A stretch of 64,000 nucleotides of DNA, taken from NCBI RefSeq assembly GCF_000764305.2, contig NW_025939751.1, positions 1-64,000 of the forward strand, in the 5' to 3' direction. The position numbers and the translations under genes are program-made. The notes beneath the pieces were generated by a model that saw nothing but the letters and a program-made list of their open reading frames with translations, made no database searches and was not told where the DNA came from. How positions within the stretch are numbered: position 1 is the first letter of the stretch; each line of letters starts with the position of its first letter. Of the stretch, positions 34,075 through 48,736 are shown piece after piece. The DNA comes from Hyalella azteca (taxonomy: Eukaryota; Arthropoda; Malacostraca; Amphipoda; Hyalellidae).

Positions 34075-37000
34075 AAACATAACTGTTGAAGATGGCTTTT
34101 AAAAACAGAATGAATCGTTTATATCTTTTCGTCAAAATCAGGAATTTTTGCTCTAAATGCTTCGCATTTCTTGCGAAAATTGTACAGCTTTTTTAGTAGC
34201 TGAGGCTTGAAGCTTGAACAATTTAACAATGTCAGACTAAAGAAATAGAATATCCAGAGTAAAACCTCAGCACACGATCAAGTTGACGTAAAACAGCCGA
34301 AAAATCGGCAACGATCACAAGTTATTGCCCATTGTCTTCGGACGTAGAATGCTCGGAAACACTAGGCGAGCTCGTTCATTGTTGTATTTAGCAAAGTACC
34401 CGCGCGGTATTTGGAAATAACCTCCTATATGTTCCGTAACCATGAAAGAAACCAAGCTGTTGTTACAGGCCGTTGCATGGGGCGTCAAAATAAAGCGTTT
34501 GATGATGACAGTCTTCAATGAGGCAGTATCCTGATGATGATTACTTTCTTTCAGACGTTGGGACGCATATTGTTTCATAACCTCATGGAGTTGAGGTATG
34601 TGAACGTTGAATGAAGCTCCAGTAAAGTTCAGAGTTGATGATTCTCGAGCACGTTGCAGTTAGCTGAGCTCATATTTTGACAGACCGAAAAGTTTCAACG
34701 ACATGCCAGTCTAGTAGGGTCGGACGAACACACTTAGAATTATTAATATTACATGAAATAAAAAAAAACTGTTAAGCCTATCATTATCGAGATTAGGATT
34801 ATCAAGGTTGGGGCTATTCATAAATATCGTGTTCAACATAATGATCAAGTATTATCGGGATATGAATAATTTCATAATTATCTCATTCGTATGTAAGGAA
34901 CGTAACCCTCTGCTACACCACGCATGATACTGCATGAAGCACAGTTGGTTTCTACGAGCTCCGTCTGGCTCGGACTCGGAAATTCTTCGCTTGTCTCTCA
35001 CATCGGCGTTTGACAAATTAGAATTTCTCTCAGGAAGAAAGAAAGGCCAGGCGAGGAAATTATCATTCTGGTAAACAAACGAAGGCTCAATTAGAAACGA
35101 AAGAGAAAACGATTGCTTAGCATACCATCCTCGTGCGTCGGAAAGCGGCCGCACATCATCTTTTGAAGCAGATTTTTTTTATCGGCGAGTATAGTTGAAG
35201 CGTCATGTTCATTTGAGTGAAGAGCGATGCAGGGAAAGTGCTCGCCTGTAGAGATTTGTGCTAGACAACGGCGGTCTGCCAAGCGTGAGGCTAAAATGGA
35301 TAATGGCAAACTCAATGGATGAGTCATGAGGCAATGAACAATAAGGGACATGGTTAGGCTACGTACATGCGATGTGAAAACCTGAGCTTCGTGAAAAGGC
35401 ATTTAGGCTGCAAATGTTTTACCAAGGTTAACCAATCTGCAGTTCTCAGTCTAAGGAAGTATGTACGATGGCTGAGTTGCACGATTATATTATGGATATA
35501 AATCTGATCAAACAGGAAGACATTCTACAGTAAGTTTTCAAACACCTACATATAACAATGATAAGAATTATATTATTAATAATAAATGAAAAAAGATTAA
35601 GGTAGATTTAAGGCATTGTTCAATAACAACAGTGACTTCTTTAGAAATATTGCAACTGGAAAGCACATGCAGCCGGATTGTGAGAAGATATTCTTTATTT
35701 ACAAACACCCCGACGCGCTTACGTGCTACAGCGCGTTGTGTCCGCCAACACCCTCATCCTGCACATGCGGAAGTACGGATACGAGCTACGATATCTGGAG
35801 CATCGTGACAGTACGGCGCCATGACGACATCGTTTGCCATGCATCAATGCGTGAAATTGTTGAAAGAATACTTTCACTTATGAACACTTACACTAATGTC
35901 AAATAAATGTAACTATTCACGTATCCGAACGTTAATTAAATAACAACTGACTATACTAATTAAAAATTGTGCGTCAACATTGGAGAATTTATGGATAATA
36001 TCAATTTTACTTCGGGATCGAGTGAATGCAAGTCTCGAGTTGCTTGTTCTGCCCGTGCATTAAATGCAAGAGAATTTCAACGCGTAATAACTGCGATCCA
36101 ATCAACCCAGGTTCGACTAATAACTTGGCAAGCATTCATTTTAGCGACAGTTGAGCAATGCATCGACGCACGGTCATCTCGCAATAAAGGAACTTGCTGG
36201 AACTGCGGCCAGTTGACCGGATCTTCCTAATTACAAATGAGTAATGATATAAGAGAAAGATGTTCAAGAGAGAGAGTAAGAGAATATCAGGTAAGAATTA
36301 GGTAAGATATTAAGAATAAGAAGAATATTAGGTAACGAAATCACATAACACAATAATTACGTGAAAATCAATGAGAGCTTTTCAAAAGTCAATAAACGAG
36401 CTGAAACATACAGATAAAGAAAGTTTATAGAGACACATTTCTAAGCAAGTTTTGTTAAAAAGGATGCCACTTTTATTAAGAATTTCCTTGTAGTTCAGTT
36501 TCTCTAAATTTCTAATAATGGTTACAATATGGCAGGATCAACACGTCTTTATATTTCTCCAAAAAAAAAGGTTGTATCAGCACCTGTCAAAATGAGGGGC
36601 TCTATCCTAAATATACTAATTTCAAAACGAGAAAACGATAAACAGAAATCTCAAAGAATCAAACATGTGAACTCTGAGAGCTCCACCACAACATCCTCAG
36701 ATTCTCACAACGTGAACTAAGAAAATTGAAAACAACATCGAGTAGAAAATTAGCATACAAAGCAAGAACGAGCTTGGAACTTCATGCATGAAGTGAAATA
36801 GATCAGATCGAATCGCAGGGGAAAATACCAGAGACTAAAAGTTGTGATCTTCAGACGTGACCGCATGATCTGTTGACCCGCAGTAGCGTCATATATACGT
36901 ACGTCGTCTCACTGCGCTACACTCCGATAAAGATTACCGAGCCATTACGCCACCAGCATAACATATGCCTGATGCAACACCACCAGCCAAACGTGCGCTA

Positions 37001-40000
37001 TCATCCTGAGTTTATAAGATCGTTTGAAAACCATCACCGTCATTGCACTTATGGGATCCACAATGTGTAATCATTGCGTCCCGTGTATCGAATTAATATG
37101 AAAGGAATGAAAAATCATGTTCCTTACATGTATCTTTTGTGATGGCAATAACGAACAAAACGTTCCAATCGAGGAAGTAGCGTAATTCTTTTTCGTTGTT
37201 TCCATTAAAATATCGTTACCAGAGTGGATGGGAATAAAATCATACGTAAGGGAATAAAAGAAACCTTGGCAGTTATTACGAGTAAAAATTCTGTTGTGAG
37301 AATTAAGATAGGCGCAGTGACCAGAGAATGTCACGGATATTGAAATTAGGACGTAACATATACTAACCTGGAAACTTCAACCTCTGAACCTGGCTTTTCC
37401 ACAACATGGAAAAAGCAGCGTGATTATGACGGTCCAAAGTTAGCATTAGCTACATACAAAACTTTCTACAGAGATTTAAATTTTTTCCTGCAGTCAAACG
37501 ATAAATTTCACAAGAATTCACACGAGAAAAATCAGACAAAGTCCAAATTTTACAGTTAGAAGAGATTTTAGGAAATTCAGACATGAATGTACTAATCTAG
37601 CCGAAATACAATCGATATTTGATCGTCGAAAAAAATTGCGACTGACTGGATTGATCACAAGTCACTGATTGGATTGTTGAGACCAACACCACAGCATCAG
37701 TGATCATGTTAATTTCATAAATCAGAAACTAACGCAAAAAAGCTGTTATGAAACTAATATCCAAAATATATAAGTCCCGACAATTACAAAAGAGGGAGCA
37801 GTCAAGGCTCCCAGCGTCACATGTACCGCAACAATGGACGTAGATCGATGAACTTTATACTACAAGATTCAGCTAATAATTCCACGCATTAGGCATTGTG
37901 CGCGCGCACAACAAGAAGACTTTGTTACGAATCGCTGGCGCAGCTGGGAACAATCAGCCGGAAAATTCGATCACGGAAACCAAGGACCAAATGCCAGCCG
38001 ACACATGGAGCAGCCACCGCAGGCGACCGAGCTGTTCGGCCACTGCAAAGGACACGAAATGAAACCGGAAGTCGCGTGCAATAGTAAATTGTAGTTAATA
38101 TTAAAGCAGAATTTGTCAGCATTTTATTTGCAGTGACGGTAAATATAGTGAGTAGCAAATAACATCTTGTTACCAGACCAACAGGAGAAATCAAAACTTG
38201 GTCAATTACGGCTCCATTTAGGTTTAATATGCGGATGTGAACAGGAGATGTAGAGCTTACATGATATTACTCGACAGAATTGTTGCATAGAGAGCGACAG
38301 ACACAAAGTGGATAAGGTCTTCAGATGAGTTCTAAAAATTATTCGAAGCAAAACCAAAATTTATTCAATTAGTTCACCCGAAGTTGGCTGATTAAGACTA
38401 GCAGCTCATTAATCTAGGACGAGAGGTCATAGTGTACTCAAATGTGCACTGTTTTGATATAAGTGTTTAACCTATATATTTATATTACTGACTTTTTAAC
38501 GAAGGAAAACCGTAGCAAGATTCCATAAAAACAAACCGTAGAAATCGACGGTCCGTTCACTAGCAACTCAGTCTAAATAACAACCCTAAACAAAAGGAAT
38601 AAAGGGCAGCGACAAGTAGGTAGACAAACAATCAAGGACCCCGACTGAATTAATTCATTATTGGAAGGACTGTCCGCCAACGCCAATACCAATGTAACGC
38701 TAATATCCGTCACGCTCATTACCGAAATAGAGAGGCAACAAAGGCTGCCACTTCACTTTAACGCACCGACACTTACAGCAATGCAGAAGGAAGTAAAAAT
38801 ATTAGATTTATAAAAATATTTGACTTTATTCATGCAGAAGTTAACTTTTCATGTAGATCTCTTCAACGTCAAAATTGTCTTCGAGTAATCGAATTCAGGG
38901 AAAGACGCCTGCTATCATTTAATTGCTCAGCTCGCAAATCTTTTGCATAAATTCAATATGGGTTCAAGAAACTTCCTAATTTGATAACAAAAAGTACGTC
39001 ATTTCAACCTCCTCCACGACAAGCCATAATAACCTGTGTAATTAAAGATACAATTAAAAGAGCACAAAAAGCGTAATTCATAAAAACCACGAGGACATAA
39101 GCACACAGAAAGGCAGCAATTTATTGAAGGACAATGCGGCAGCTGAAGACAGATGTGTCACTCGTTCAAGTGAAAAAGATCATTTTAAGGGAAGCATAAA
39201 GCGATGTAAGAACGAGATTGTTTTGTCACGTTGCGTTGTCACTGCAGAAACTATATAACAAACGTCGCAGTTTTTCTCGATCTTTACGAAACGCTGCAAA
39301 AGAAGCATTGCTGTGCAGGTACAGAAAACGCCATAGATTATATCACCAAGATCGTTCAATATGAGCACGAAATCAAAACTGAGCGATACCTTTCTTTTGT
39401 AATTCAAAATTTCAGAAAATTCAGAAGTACATATGACCTACTGAAACACTTAGTAAAAGAAAATGAACCTCAGAGAATGAAAGCAAATCGAGTAGCTCCC
39501 CGATTTTCGTGAAAATTCATGCAAAATACTCAATCGAAGAACGTAACCCACCGCCATAGTGCTTTTGAATGACATTTGTCAGTAGCGATTGGTTTTCCTG
39601 CAATAGCTCTTGTACAACACAGCATTAAAATTGATTAAAGCTCGCGAGAAGAAAAAGGCGATAATTTGTATCGCTTTCAGCACATCTGCAACTGCAAAGA
39701 ATATTTGATTTATGACTGGTTTATAAGCTCTTCGAGTGTTGAATATTTGCGTGACTCGATTGAAATGCAAAAGACTGCCAAGCCAACAGAATGTGCAAGT
39801 TTCATTGTACGAGTCTTAACATTGGTGACACTTTATGTGCAACTCCGCCGGCAACAACGTGACAAATCTCTCAAGCAGGGGAGATTCACATGCAAATGGA
39901 GGTCAAAAAGAAAGAGCAGAGCGTGCGGTGCATCAGCTATGCCAGCTTTCGCTGCACACGTCGAATGCGCTCTTGTTTCACGAATGTTACAAAAATTGCA

Positions 40001-41437
40001 CACGCATCATTGACGGAAGGTTGTCAGCCATGTTGTGGCTATCGATCATCCTACATGATTTGCATCGGTAAGAACGCATTGTGGGCGCTCTTTTATCAAA
40101 TATTACATTCAAAATACAAAGTAAGACTCATCCGAACAATCAAAAGTCACACAAACGTAACGTATGCACAGTTCGAATATAAGTAGTCGAACCCATATTT
40201 TCGGACAAACATAACTAAGAAAGAATAGTGCTGCGTCCAGGGCTTCTCATTTACTAATGAAAAACGAAGGTAATCATTCAGATGGCAGGTGCTAACATAT
40301 CCAGAGACGCGGACGACCGAAGGTCACATTCGAAAGCACCAGCGGAGAGCAAACAGCCTGAACAAAAAGAGCGGCGTCGTTGCCTGGGGCGGCTGCACTA
40401 GGTCCCTGTAACTGCCCGGTTTCATATGAGGCAGCCTGCGGGTGGCAGAGCCTTCAGCGCATTAGGGAGATAAGACTGATACACTAGGTTCTTTGCAGTC
40501 ACCCTTGATTCATCCATTAAGGGGACCGTTTCGATCAAAAATCTAAAATTGAGGCTTTTTTAAAAAAATCTTCAAAATTGTGGCTTAAAAATCTAAAATT
40601 GTGGATTTTTTAGTATCATTTTAAAGATCCAAAAGATGCGCATCTAATGAGCCCAAAACCACTTTTGTGCGTTTGTGTGATTATCTACAGTACCCATGTA
40701 GATACGGTTGATGAGTTTGAATTTATTGTACAAGTATATGGTATTTGAACGCTCATTTGATCAAATGAATTACAAGTGGGAAAAGGAAAATGGTTATATA
40801 GACGTCAAAATGCTTTAGAATGTAATATAGAGCGATCAAACGCAAACTAAAACGTATGTATGCTATTTCTAGGTGGTCAGCAATGTAACATAAATGTGAA
40901 TCTACGACTTGTAAATGTGTTTAAAGGTTACCGCTGTTTCTTTTTAACAACAACCTTAACAGATTAAGGATGTATACTTATCGTGAAAGTTTCAAGACTT
41001 TTTTTCATCACGGCTGAGAAACCACGATTCAAGGAGCGACCGAAATTTTCGAGCGTATTGTTCCACACTGGAAAGCAGTGACACGCAGACAGTGAAGTGA
41101 CCTCCACTCTTTTAGATTTTTAACTGAAGGCAGGAAGAGAATAAAAATGAGCTCGAACGGGAACCCGTCGAGGTTACAATAAAGCCATTAGTGACATAAT
41201 TTACCTCCGAATTAAGTTGAAATTAGAGCCGGCATTTTCACGACCACGCCCTCAATTTCATTCAACTCGCAATACCGTTTTGCGGAAAATTTTAAATACA
41301 AAATGTATTTTAAAAATAATGTATGTAAAATACAGTCCCGTGGGTAATAAATCAAATTTCATTATTTACTATCTACAGAACAATAGAAAATTATTGACAT
41401 TACTGAATAACAGTTTAATTCACTTGGATTTACATGG

Positions 41438-41530
41438 CAGACTTCGAATCAACAACTTCCAAGGGAGAATACGAGAGGAGCCTTCGCAGACTTCGAATCG
41501 ACTATTCTTAGGGAGAATGCGAGAAGAGAA
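41438..41530. repeat. 48-bp tandem duplication
   Basis: gcagacttcgaatc(a/g)ac at 41438 and 41486, each followed by agggagaat(a/g)cgagaggag-like text. It lies inside an incidental 118-codon ORF (41217-41573) that I do not recognise. Confidence 0.85.
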
Positions 41531-44500
41531 AGGTTATCCATTCGACACAAGTTTCGACAAGGACAATACATAGAAATGCTACAGGATTGTTCTAATTGCT
41601 TCTTGAAGATACAAAATAAACGAGATGATCGGGATCGGTAGCAGCGATGCGTTGCAGTCTCCAAAGCAACGCTGAGTGCTGCGTACAAATATGTCTGGAG
41701 AAGAGCCGAAAAGAGCCGAAGTCAACAAATAATTAATTCCATTCACTCTAATGGTGTTAATGGAAAGTTAATTTACACATTACAGCGCAATAGCAGTGAG
41801 TTGTAATGTAACACGAGCTTAGAACAAAGAGTGCGAATTCATTCGATAATGGTGAAAAACTGAAGAATGTCAAACTCCCAACATTCACACCCTGAATTAT
41901 CTAGATCGTCAAAAAACTTGTAGGCTGGACACGTAACAGCTGGCATGGCAGGATGTTTTTTTGCAGCGCTACATAATGAGAGGCAGACGGGTACTCTGGA
42001 TACCACGAGAGAAAGGTTTCACTTTCGGCCAGGAATCTAAAGTGCTCCGACGAGAATATTCGACTTGTGTGTAGCAGCGTGCCCCAGGAATAGAAGGCTC
42101 GAATAGATGGCGTCTATAGATGAAGTGAAGGGAAGAGTGCTAGCATGTTGTAAGGTGTAAACATCTTTGAGGAAATGCATAGAACCAGTGCATGTAGTGG
42201 ATGAAATGAAAAGAGTGAAAAATACGGATGAAATTCGCGTTCAATTGCATGACGCTAAAACAGATAATCACAAATTTAGATGCCAAGAGTCGATTCACAT
42301 TTGGACAGATATCCCTTCGTTTCCTTAACTCCAATGATCGGCATTAACCAATAAGTCTTCGCTATAATTTCGTTTAGGTATAGATTTCAAATGTAAAATT
42401 AATACTTCTTGCGAGAACTCGACTAAAAATAAATAACGAAAATAAATTTTGTTTCGAGTATTGGTTGTTATTTATATGTTAAAACAGAGGCGATTTCCTA
42501 AGATAGCCTTTTAATTTTGACCGAAGCGATCAGAAGAATTCCGATGACACCATAAAGAATCACTAACTTTCATCTAAACACCAGCCGTCTTTTCATGATG
42601 AAGTACAACATACCATCGGTAAAAATTAGTCCTGAATGATTTTATGAGAGCGTTCACAGAATGCTGACAGGCTGACCATGCGTAAACAGGCGCGGCCATC
42701 AATTTCAGTGAACGTGGACAGCGGCCTTCGTCACCGGCACAAAGAGTGGAATTTTCTTGCGATTTCTCGGCGGTGCAGGAAAAAGTGGCAGCAGGCAGGA
42801 AGGAGGGTGGAGATAATCAGCAGGGGCAACCGCAACCAAGTCGTCATCAGCGCCGGCAACCTAACTCGAGCACGAGCACTGCAGCCACGACGCTATACGA
42901 TAGAGGCAGCACGATCGCATTTCAGGGATGTTGGTTTACTTTCAGGTGTATGGTAAAAAAATATTTCTAATGGGGCATTAAAGCTCAGCTATAATGTCAT
43001 ATATCCTTAGTGCTAGCATGTATTTCCATGCTAGATAGACAACAAGTACGGCTGCATCGTCGCATTGCTATGGTATCATAATTAACCATTGATTCCGGCT
43101 AAAAAAAATATGGCAGCCAAGTGGACGCGCCCATCGCCGCTTTATACTCAGCAGAATACTATTTTTCCTGCCTAGCGCAGCATCTTTACACCCCCAACCC
43201 TAAGGTAGCTCGTTAGCGCAATTGCCGCATCCTGCAGAGGTTACAGCGTCTCATCCACGCCAGGAAACGATTTGCTTTTTTTCAGGAAACTGCAATCGCG
43301 TTTCTCTGGGTCGCGAGTTACTCCAGAACGGCCATTAAGTTATAATATCATGATGAACCACAGTTAAACGTTTTGAAAATAAAATCAAAACTTGGAATTC
43401 CTAGTAAAAATTTTTCGAGTTCTATGAAATGACGAGACTGAGTGTCTCTGAGGTAGCGAGAAACTTATTGCATATCACAAAAGCAGTGCACATATTATTG
43501 GAAATATATTTAAAGTTGACTAAGTCTTGTTATTCTCTTGGTGTCGTAAGCTTCTCCTAGCTGGGTCATTATTGCTAAATAATACTTCTGTAATTCCTGC
43601 AATTCATCAGAATGCCTCAATATTAGCGAAAAGTAATTCCGTCTCAAAGATAACATGGCCTTCCAGTTGTAAAAATTACACGTTTTTCGTTTACGCCAAA
43701 GTTCAGCGAAAGAAGTTCAACACAGTTGTTTAAAAATTACTGGGTGAGCGAGTTTTTGTTGAAGGCAGTCACTCAAATGACCGCGTGATTATTGTTGACA
43801 AGCACCTCGTGATGGAACGGAGCGAACATTGTAAAGTTCCATTTTCAAATAAGCACCATGAAGGTAAAACAAGGAAAATGAATTAGAACATATACTGTGA
43901 AGCTGGCTGAATACCGTGATGTTGACGGAAACATACAAAAAACCAAGGTCAAAATTCTTGCATTATATGAATTCATAATCTCAATTAAGTAGGTTGATAA
44001 TTAATTTAGATAAAAATATTGCTTGCAACATTTGCACGGCACACATAGACGAATTCGAGTTCAACCCATCCTCCCACAAGACGCCAAATGTTTAATTCCC
44101 AGTAACTATTCCCTACAGTATAAGGGTAATAAATTTCAGTAATGAACTTTTGTCTGAATGGCCACGCGACACGAACACGTAAAAATATTGCATTGTTAGC
44201 ATCGGAAATGTGAAGGCACGTTCAAATGTGTGACGAAGCTCGGGGGAGGTGGGAGGAAGTATCGAGAGAGAAAAATGACAGCATAGTTCTATAATAGAAG
44301 CAAAAGTTGAAAAATAAGATGACAACGATAAAAATATAATTAAAATAGCAGTTGAGGTCTAAACAAAAATAAGTGAAAATATAGGGAAAAGGTAAGGACA
44401 TTTGGAAAGAGCGACAATCGGCATACATTTCAGGCAGGGCGCGACGGGACGGTACTATAAGGCGATATAACGACGTTGGAAGGGAATAGTTCAATGTAAA

Positions 44501-45868
44501 TTCAGTCATTGATTATATTACTAAGTAATAATTGTTCCGTTTAGGTTCAAAGCTTTCCGCGAAGGAGGTTTTGATTAATTTCCGGGATTTGTCATTCATG
44601 TTTTGACAAGAGCTGGTGAGGACCATAGATAAACAGAACGTAATTGTACAGACCCTCTTTACCAAAAAAAAAAATTGAAAACTCGGTGCGCGTTTATGAA
44701 CTCAACCTCCCAGCATGAAAGTACCCAAGTCGAGACAGCGATAATCCCCCAAAAACGTAATAGGGAGGGTTACTATCAACATTTCATCATTTTTTGACGT
44801 TAAAAACTACATTCCCTATAGGAAATGTCACGTTCAAAAAATAACTGCAGAGCAACGGAAGTAATTACAACGACGGCCGAGATGACGAAATATGTTACAA
44901 ATTTCAAAATCTATTTTTTGCCTATCCTCGGAGTTTCACACCGTTCGAAAAAAAACATATTGATATTTATTACTATGGTAATAAACACCATATTTATTTA
45001 TTTTATCCTATATTTATATTACTACTATATTTATTACAACACATTCAAATTCTTAAATAGCGATAGTGAATAACGTTCACTTGAGGACGATCAGTAAATA
45101 AATTATAAATACTAACTGCTTAAAAAAATTAATTCACCACAGTTAATCTACCGACAATCTAACACCAACGCTGCGCACTGGAAATCTACCAAGGAGTTCT
45201 ACCAATCACGCGACATCGTGCACACAGGGATGCAGCATACAAATCTGCAGTTAATATAGACTGGCAGGAACACGTTCTATTTTTTCTAGAACTGCATCCA
45301 AGGCTGTAACAAGGCAGGGTATCAAGGGTCATCGAAGCTAAAAAAGAAGAGCGTATAGCGAACAGCCTTGCGACCGACCCAAGAAGGTGGTACAAGGCTT
45401 CCTGGTATGTAAGTTCGGCCTTCCGTTTTTTTATACAAAATAAAACTGTGTTTCATACACACCACGTTTTTTTAACGACAGAATGTCTGACACACTCATA
45501 ATCATCGATGGAATTTGCGAAATTATTCGGTGTGATGGGCATCAATCACAATCAAGGTTTCGACTGAAGGAACACATTTAGGGTATAAAAAACCCCAGGC
45601 ATGCATATGTAGGGTAAACACGTTAACACGTCCCTAACGCGTTACACATACCATACCACATACCTAAATTTTTAATCCAAGATTTTCGACGATGAATAAC
45701 TCAAAAATCAGATAATATGACCTTATTTAATAAATAAGGTGAGAAAAACGCTTAAACGATACAAAATCAAGTAACAGTTGCAATCATCAAAATGTATGAA
45801 TAGATAGATAGATTTCACCCTTAATCTTGAAATAGATGTTAAAATATCAAACATATAAGCTTCACGCT

Positions 45869-46168
45869 CATGGTTGCACTACACGTAGGGATAAAAGTTA
45901 GTGACGATAATGGCATATAGTTTGACCTTGTGATGTAGACCGCATGGTTGCACTACACGTATAGGGATAAAAGATAGTGAAGATAATGGCATATAGTTTG
46001 ACCTTGTGATGTAGACCGCATGGTTGCACTACATGTAGGGATAAAAGTTAGTGAAGATAATGGCATATAGTTTGACCTTGTGATGTAGACTGCATGGTTG
46101 CACTACACGTAGGGATAGGAGTTAGTTAAGATAAAGGCATATAGTTTGACCTTGTGATGTAGACTGCA
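45869..46168. repeat. Tandem array, 74-76-bp period, four copies
   Basis: Units start with catggttgcactacacgtag at 45869, 45943, 46019 and 46093, and end in ggcatatagtttgaccttgt plus gatgtagac(c/t)gca. Copies are about 95% identical by eye. The array ends abruptly at a GC-rich stretch (46169-46290) of unknown nature. Confidence 0.95.
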
Positions 46169-46994
46169 ACGTCGCAAGGAGCGGACCACGCGGCGCGGAC
46201 AAGCCAGTTTAGGGGACCGCAGGAATGTCGAGCGTTCGAGGACAACTTTCCTCGCCGCGCAGTCACGGGGCAAGCAATGTGCGCACTCTTCAAGAACGCA
46301 TTCAACAACATTCGACTGCCTGCTAACTTGTACGCATTTATTGAGTGCCAGCTAACTTGAATGCATCAATTGCTAAGGCATCAAAGACTGTCTAGATGCT
46401 TGTGATTTGTTGCCAGACTTCGATTGTATTAACTTCTTAGACCGTTTAAAAATGTATACTAGTAAATCGGATTATTTTTTTAAGCAATGGCAGGGAGCAG
46501 TGCGGCGGCTCCATGCTCGATAATATGAAGTAAAAGCATCTGACAAAATGGTGCTATTTAAATAAATAGGCCTTTCGCGTCAGTCTATAGACATTGATTC
46601 CAACTATATATGATTTTTTGATGGAATTCAAATCTTCCTTAATAAGGATAAAATGTATCTAAGAAGTAAAGTGCAGATAGATCCGTATCAATGACAAAAG
46701 AAAATCGCTGATACTCGTACGTTAACACTCATTAGAAGTAGTTCCCTACAGCAAAAATACGTGACGGGTCTCAACTAAAATCTAAAGTTAAATGAGAGGA
46801 GTCACGCACTTCAGCTGATACTTCATGAACACGTACGTTGATAACAAGGACACACGTACAGCGTTGCCAAACACCTAATTAAACGCGCTGATCTAATAAA
46901 CTCCAGCACTTGATAATGCACGCAAAATCCTCATATAATGGCCCACGCATTCATACACGCACACACATACGAACGGTATAGCGCAACAGTAAAG

Positions 46995-47055
46995 CACGAA
47001 CTCTGAGCGCGTATAAAGGGACACCGCGAGGCACGCACGGTCGTTACATCGTACG
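46995..47055 (+). promoter_or_regulatory. Candidate TATA/initiator core promoter
   Basis: TATAAAG (about 47011-47017) is followed about 29 nt later by TCGTT, close to the usual TATA-to-start spacing in arthropods. The region is locally GC-rich and preceded by a CA-rich tract. I found no convincing first exon downstream, so this is a weak positional call. Confidence 0.2.
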
Positions 47056-47603
47056 GGTTCACGTCGGCCAGGCGGTCAAGTCTATAGTAGGTCGTATCAC
47101 GGCTACCAAAACTATTAAGACATCATAAGAACGCGCCTAAATGTCAGCAGCTAGCCAGGCATGGTCACGTGCTGAAGTAGAGCAGTTGAAATGTTAAGAG
47201 AAACCTAGGGAGTAGAATGTTACTGAGAAACTTTGAAGACTGCCTCATTACATATGATTAAACTGACCTCATGCATGCATGTGGCAGTGAAATAAAATTA
47301 TTTGACGGCACAGATAAAAAAATACTTCAGTCGATATGAATAATCTAACAATATTTTAAATGGAAATTTTTACTGCAAATTGTCATTTATGATGTTCGCT
47401 TAAATTTTAGTGAGTTTATTTCATTGAAAAATGAAATTACAGTTCTGTTTATACGGTAGTATCAACTCGAAAAATCGGGTTTGCCTCTTAACTATAACGG
47501 TGATCTACCCTCACGGTGAATTTGGCCAACCATATCATTATCAAATAGAAGATATAGGCCTGATTTTGGTGGCCCATCTATCGAAGTGTTCGAGCGCAGT
47601 TAA

Positions 47604-47709
47604 GCTAATTCATTCTCTGAAGTGGATCGTCGCAGTGAGATGGATCAGACTGCGCAGTAAACCTAATCCATTTTCTGAAGTGGATCGTCGCAGTGAGATG
47701 GATCAGACT
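47604..47709. repeat. 59-bp tandem duplication
   Basis: Two copies of ctaat(t/c)catt(c/t)tctgaag followed by tggatcgtcgcagtgagatg and gatcagact, at 47604 and 47663. The spacer repeats gcgcagt(t)aa. An incidental ORF of 93 codons runs through it; I see no family resemblance. Confidence 0.9.
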
Positions 47710-48707
47710 TAAGATCACACTGCAGGGAGCTTTTAAAAGATCAAGGCTGCGTCACGGGAAGCACAAGACACACACACATATATTACACTCGCTGGGAAAT
47801 CGAGAGAAGTTCAATGGCTCTGCTTCATTAGCTCAGGCCTAATGATATGAAGGTGACAGGTGTGGCCAGTATTGCGTAACGGCCAACTCATTTAAACTAT
47901 CACACCATTAACGTTAATTACCAATGCAGACGCACGCAAATCTAAGAAACGGATTATTTCTAGTTGAATATTTTTAAAAACTCACGAAGCTGATACTTGA
48001 AATAAGAAAAGACAGGTAAGTATAACGAAATTTTTGGAAAGCCTCCTGAATTACAAACCAACGAATTCAGCGCTTAAATTGTTTACTGAACCTAAATTCA
48101 TTTGATGCGTAAAATTTAACAACAAATAATCAACAGTATGAAAATATTCCATGCCTCACCAAACGTGTAAGACAATTTAATAATAGCATACATTAAGAGT
48201 ATATAATATAGACACAATATTCGATCCGTGCTGGAATAAATCTGGTCTACTCAGACATGTCTCCCAAGGTCCTTCACGAGCTCAAGGGGTTAAAAGTGTC
48301 ACCCAGGAACTGGACACAAACATCACGCTTACGGATGGATGAGAAAACAATGATAATTGAGAAGAAATATTCACATGTTCTAGCCCTTGAGTAGAAATAA
48401 AAACTTATCCGGCAACTATAACCATGGACTCCCTCATTGTCAGCAGGAGGGAGTGTCGGAATAACAACCTTACGGTGAATTGGTGAGATGAAAAATTGTC
48501 TGATCAGCTATATAATAAAACACATTATACAGACATATAAAATGTTGCCATATTAGTCGCTAACATACAGTGGCAACGGTGCTGGGAGTATAGTGGGCTT
48601 AGCTTTATCCGAGCACAGTGACTAATAAATTCGTCACAATGTATTTAGAACACGTGTATATGAATAACACTGAAATAACTATGCGGCTCATTCTGGAGAA
48701 TATCGTT

Positions 48708-48736
48708 GTTCAGTGGTCAACTCGTGACCACTGAAC
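48708..48736. repeat. Perfect hairpin, 12-bp arms
   Basis: gttcagtggtca, loop actcg, then tgaccactgaac. A third, degenerate copy of the word (gcggtcaactc) follows at about 48747. Confidence 0.8.

Larger units (their letters stand above)
30303..45868. other. Noncoding AT-rich stretch
   Basis: Apart from the hairpin and 41-bp array at 31.4-31.7 kb, the island at 33.86 kb and the 48-bp duplication at 41.4 kb, I see no gene. GC-richer patches at 37.9-38.08, 40.3-40.47 and 42.68-42.95 kb have open frames without recognisable families. Confidence 0.5.
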
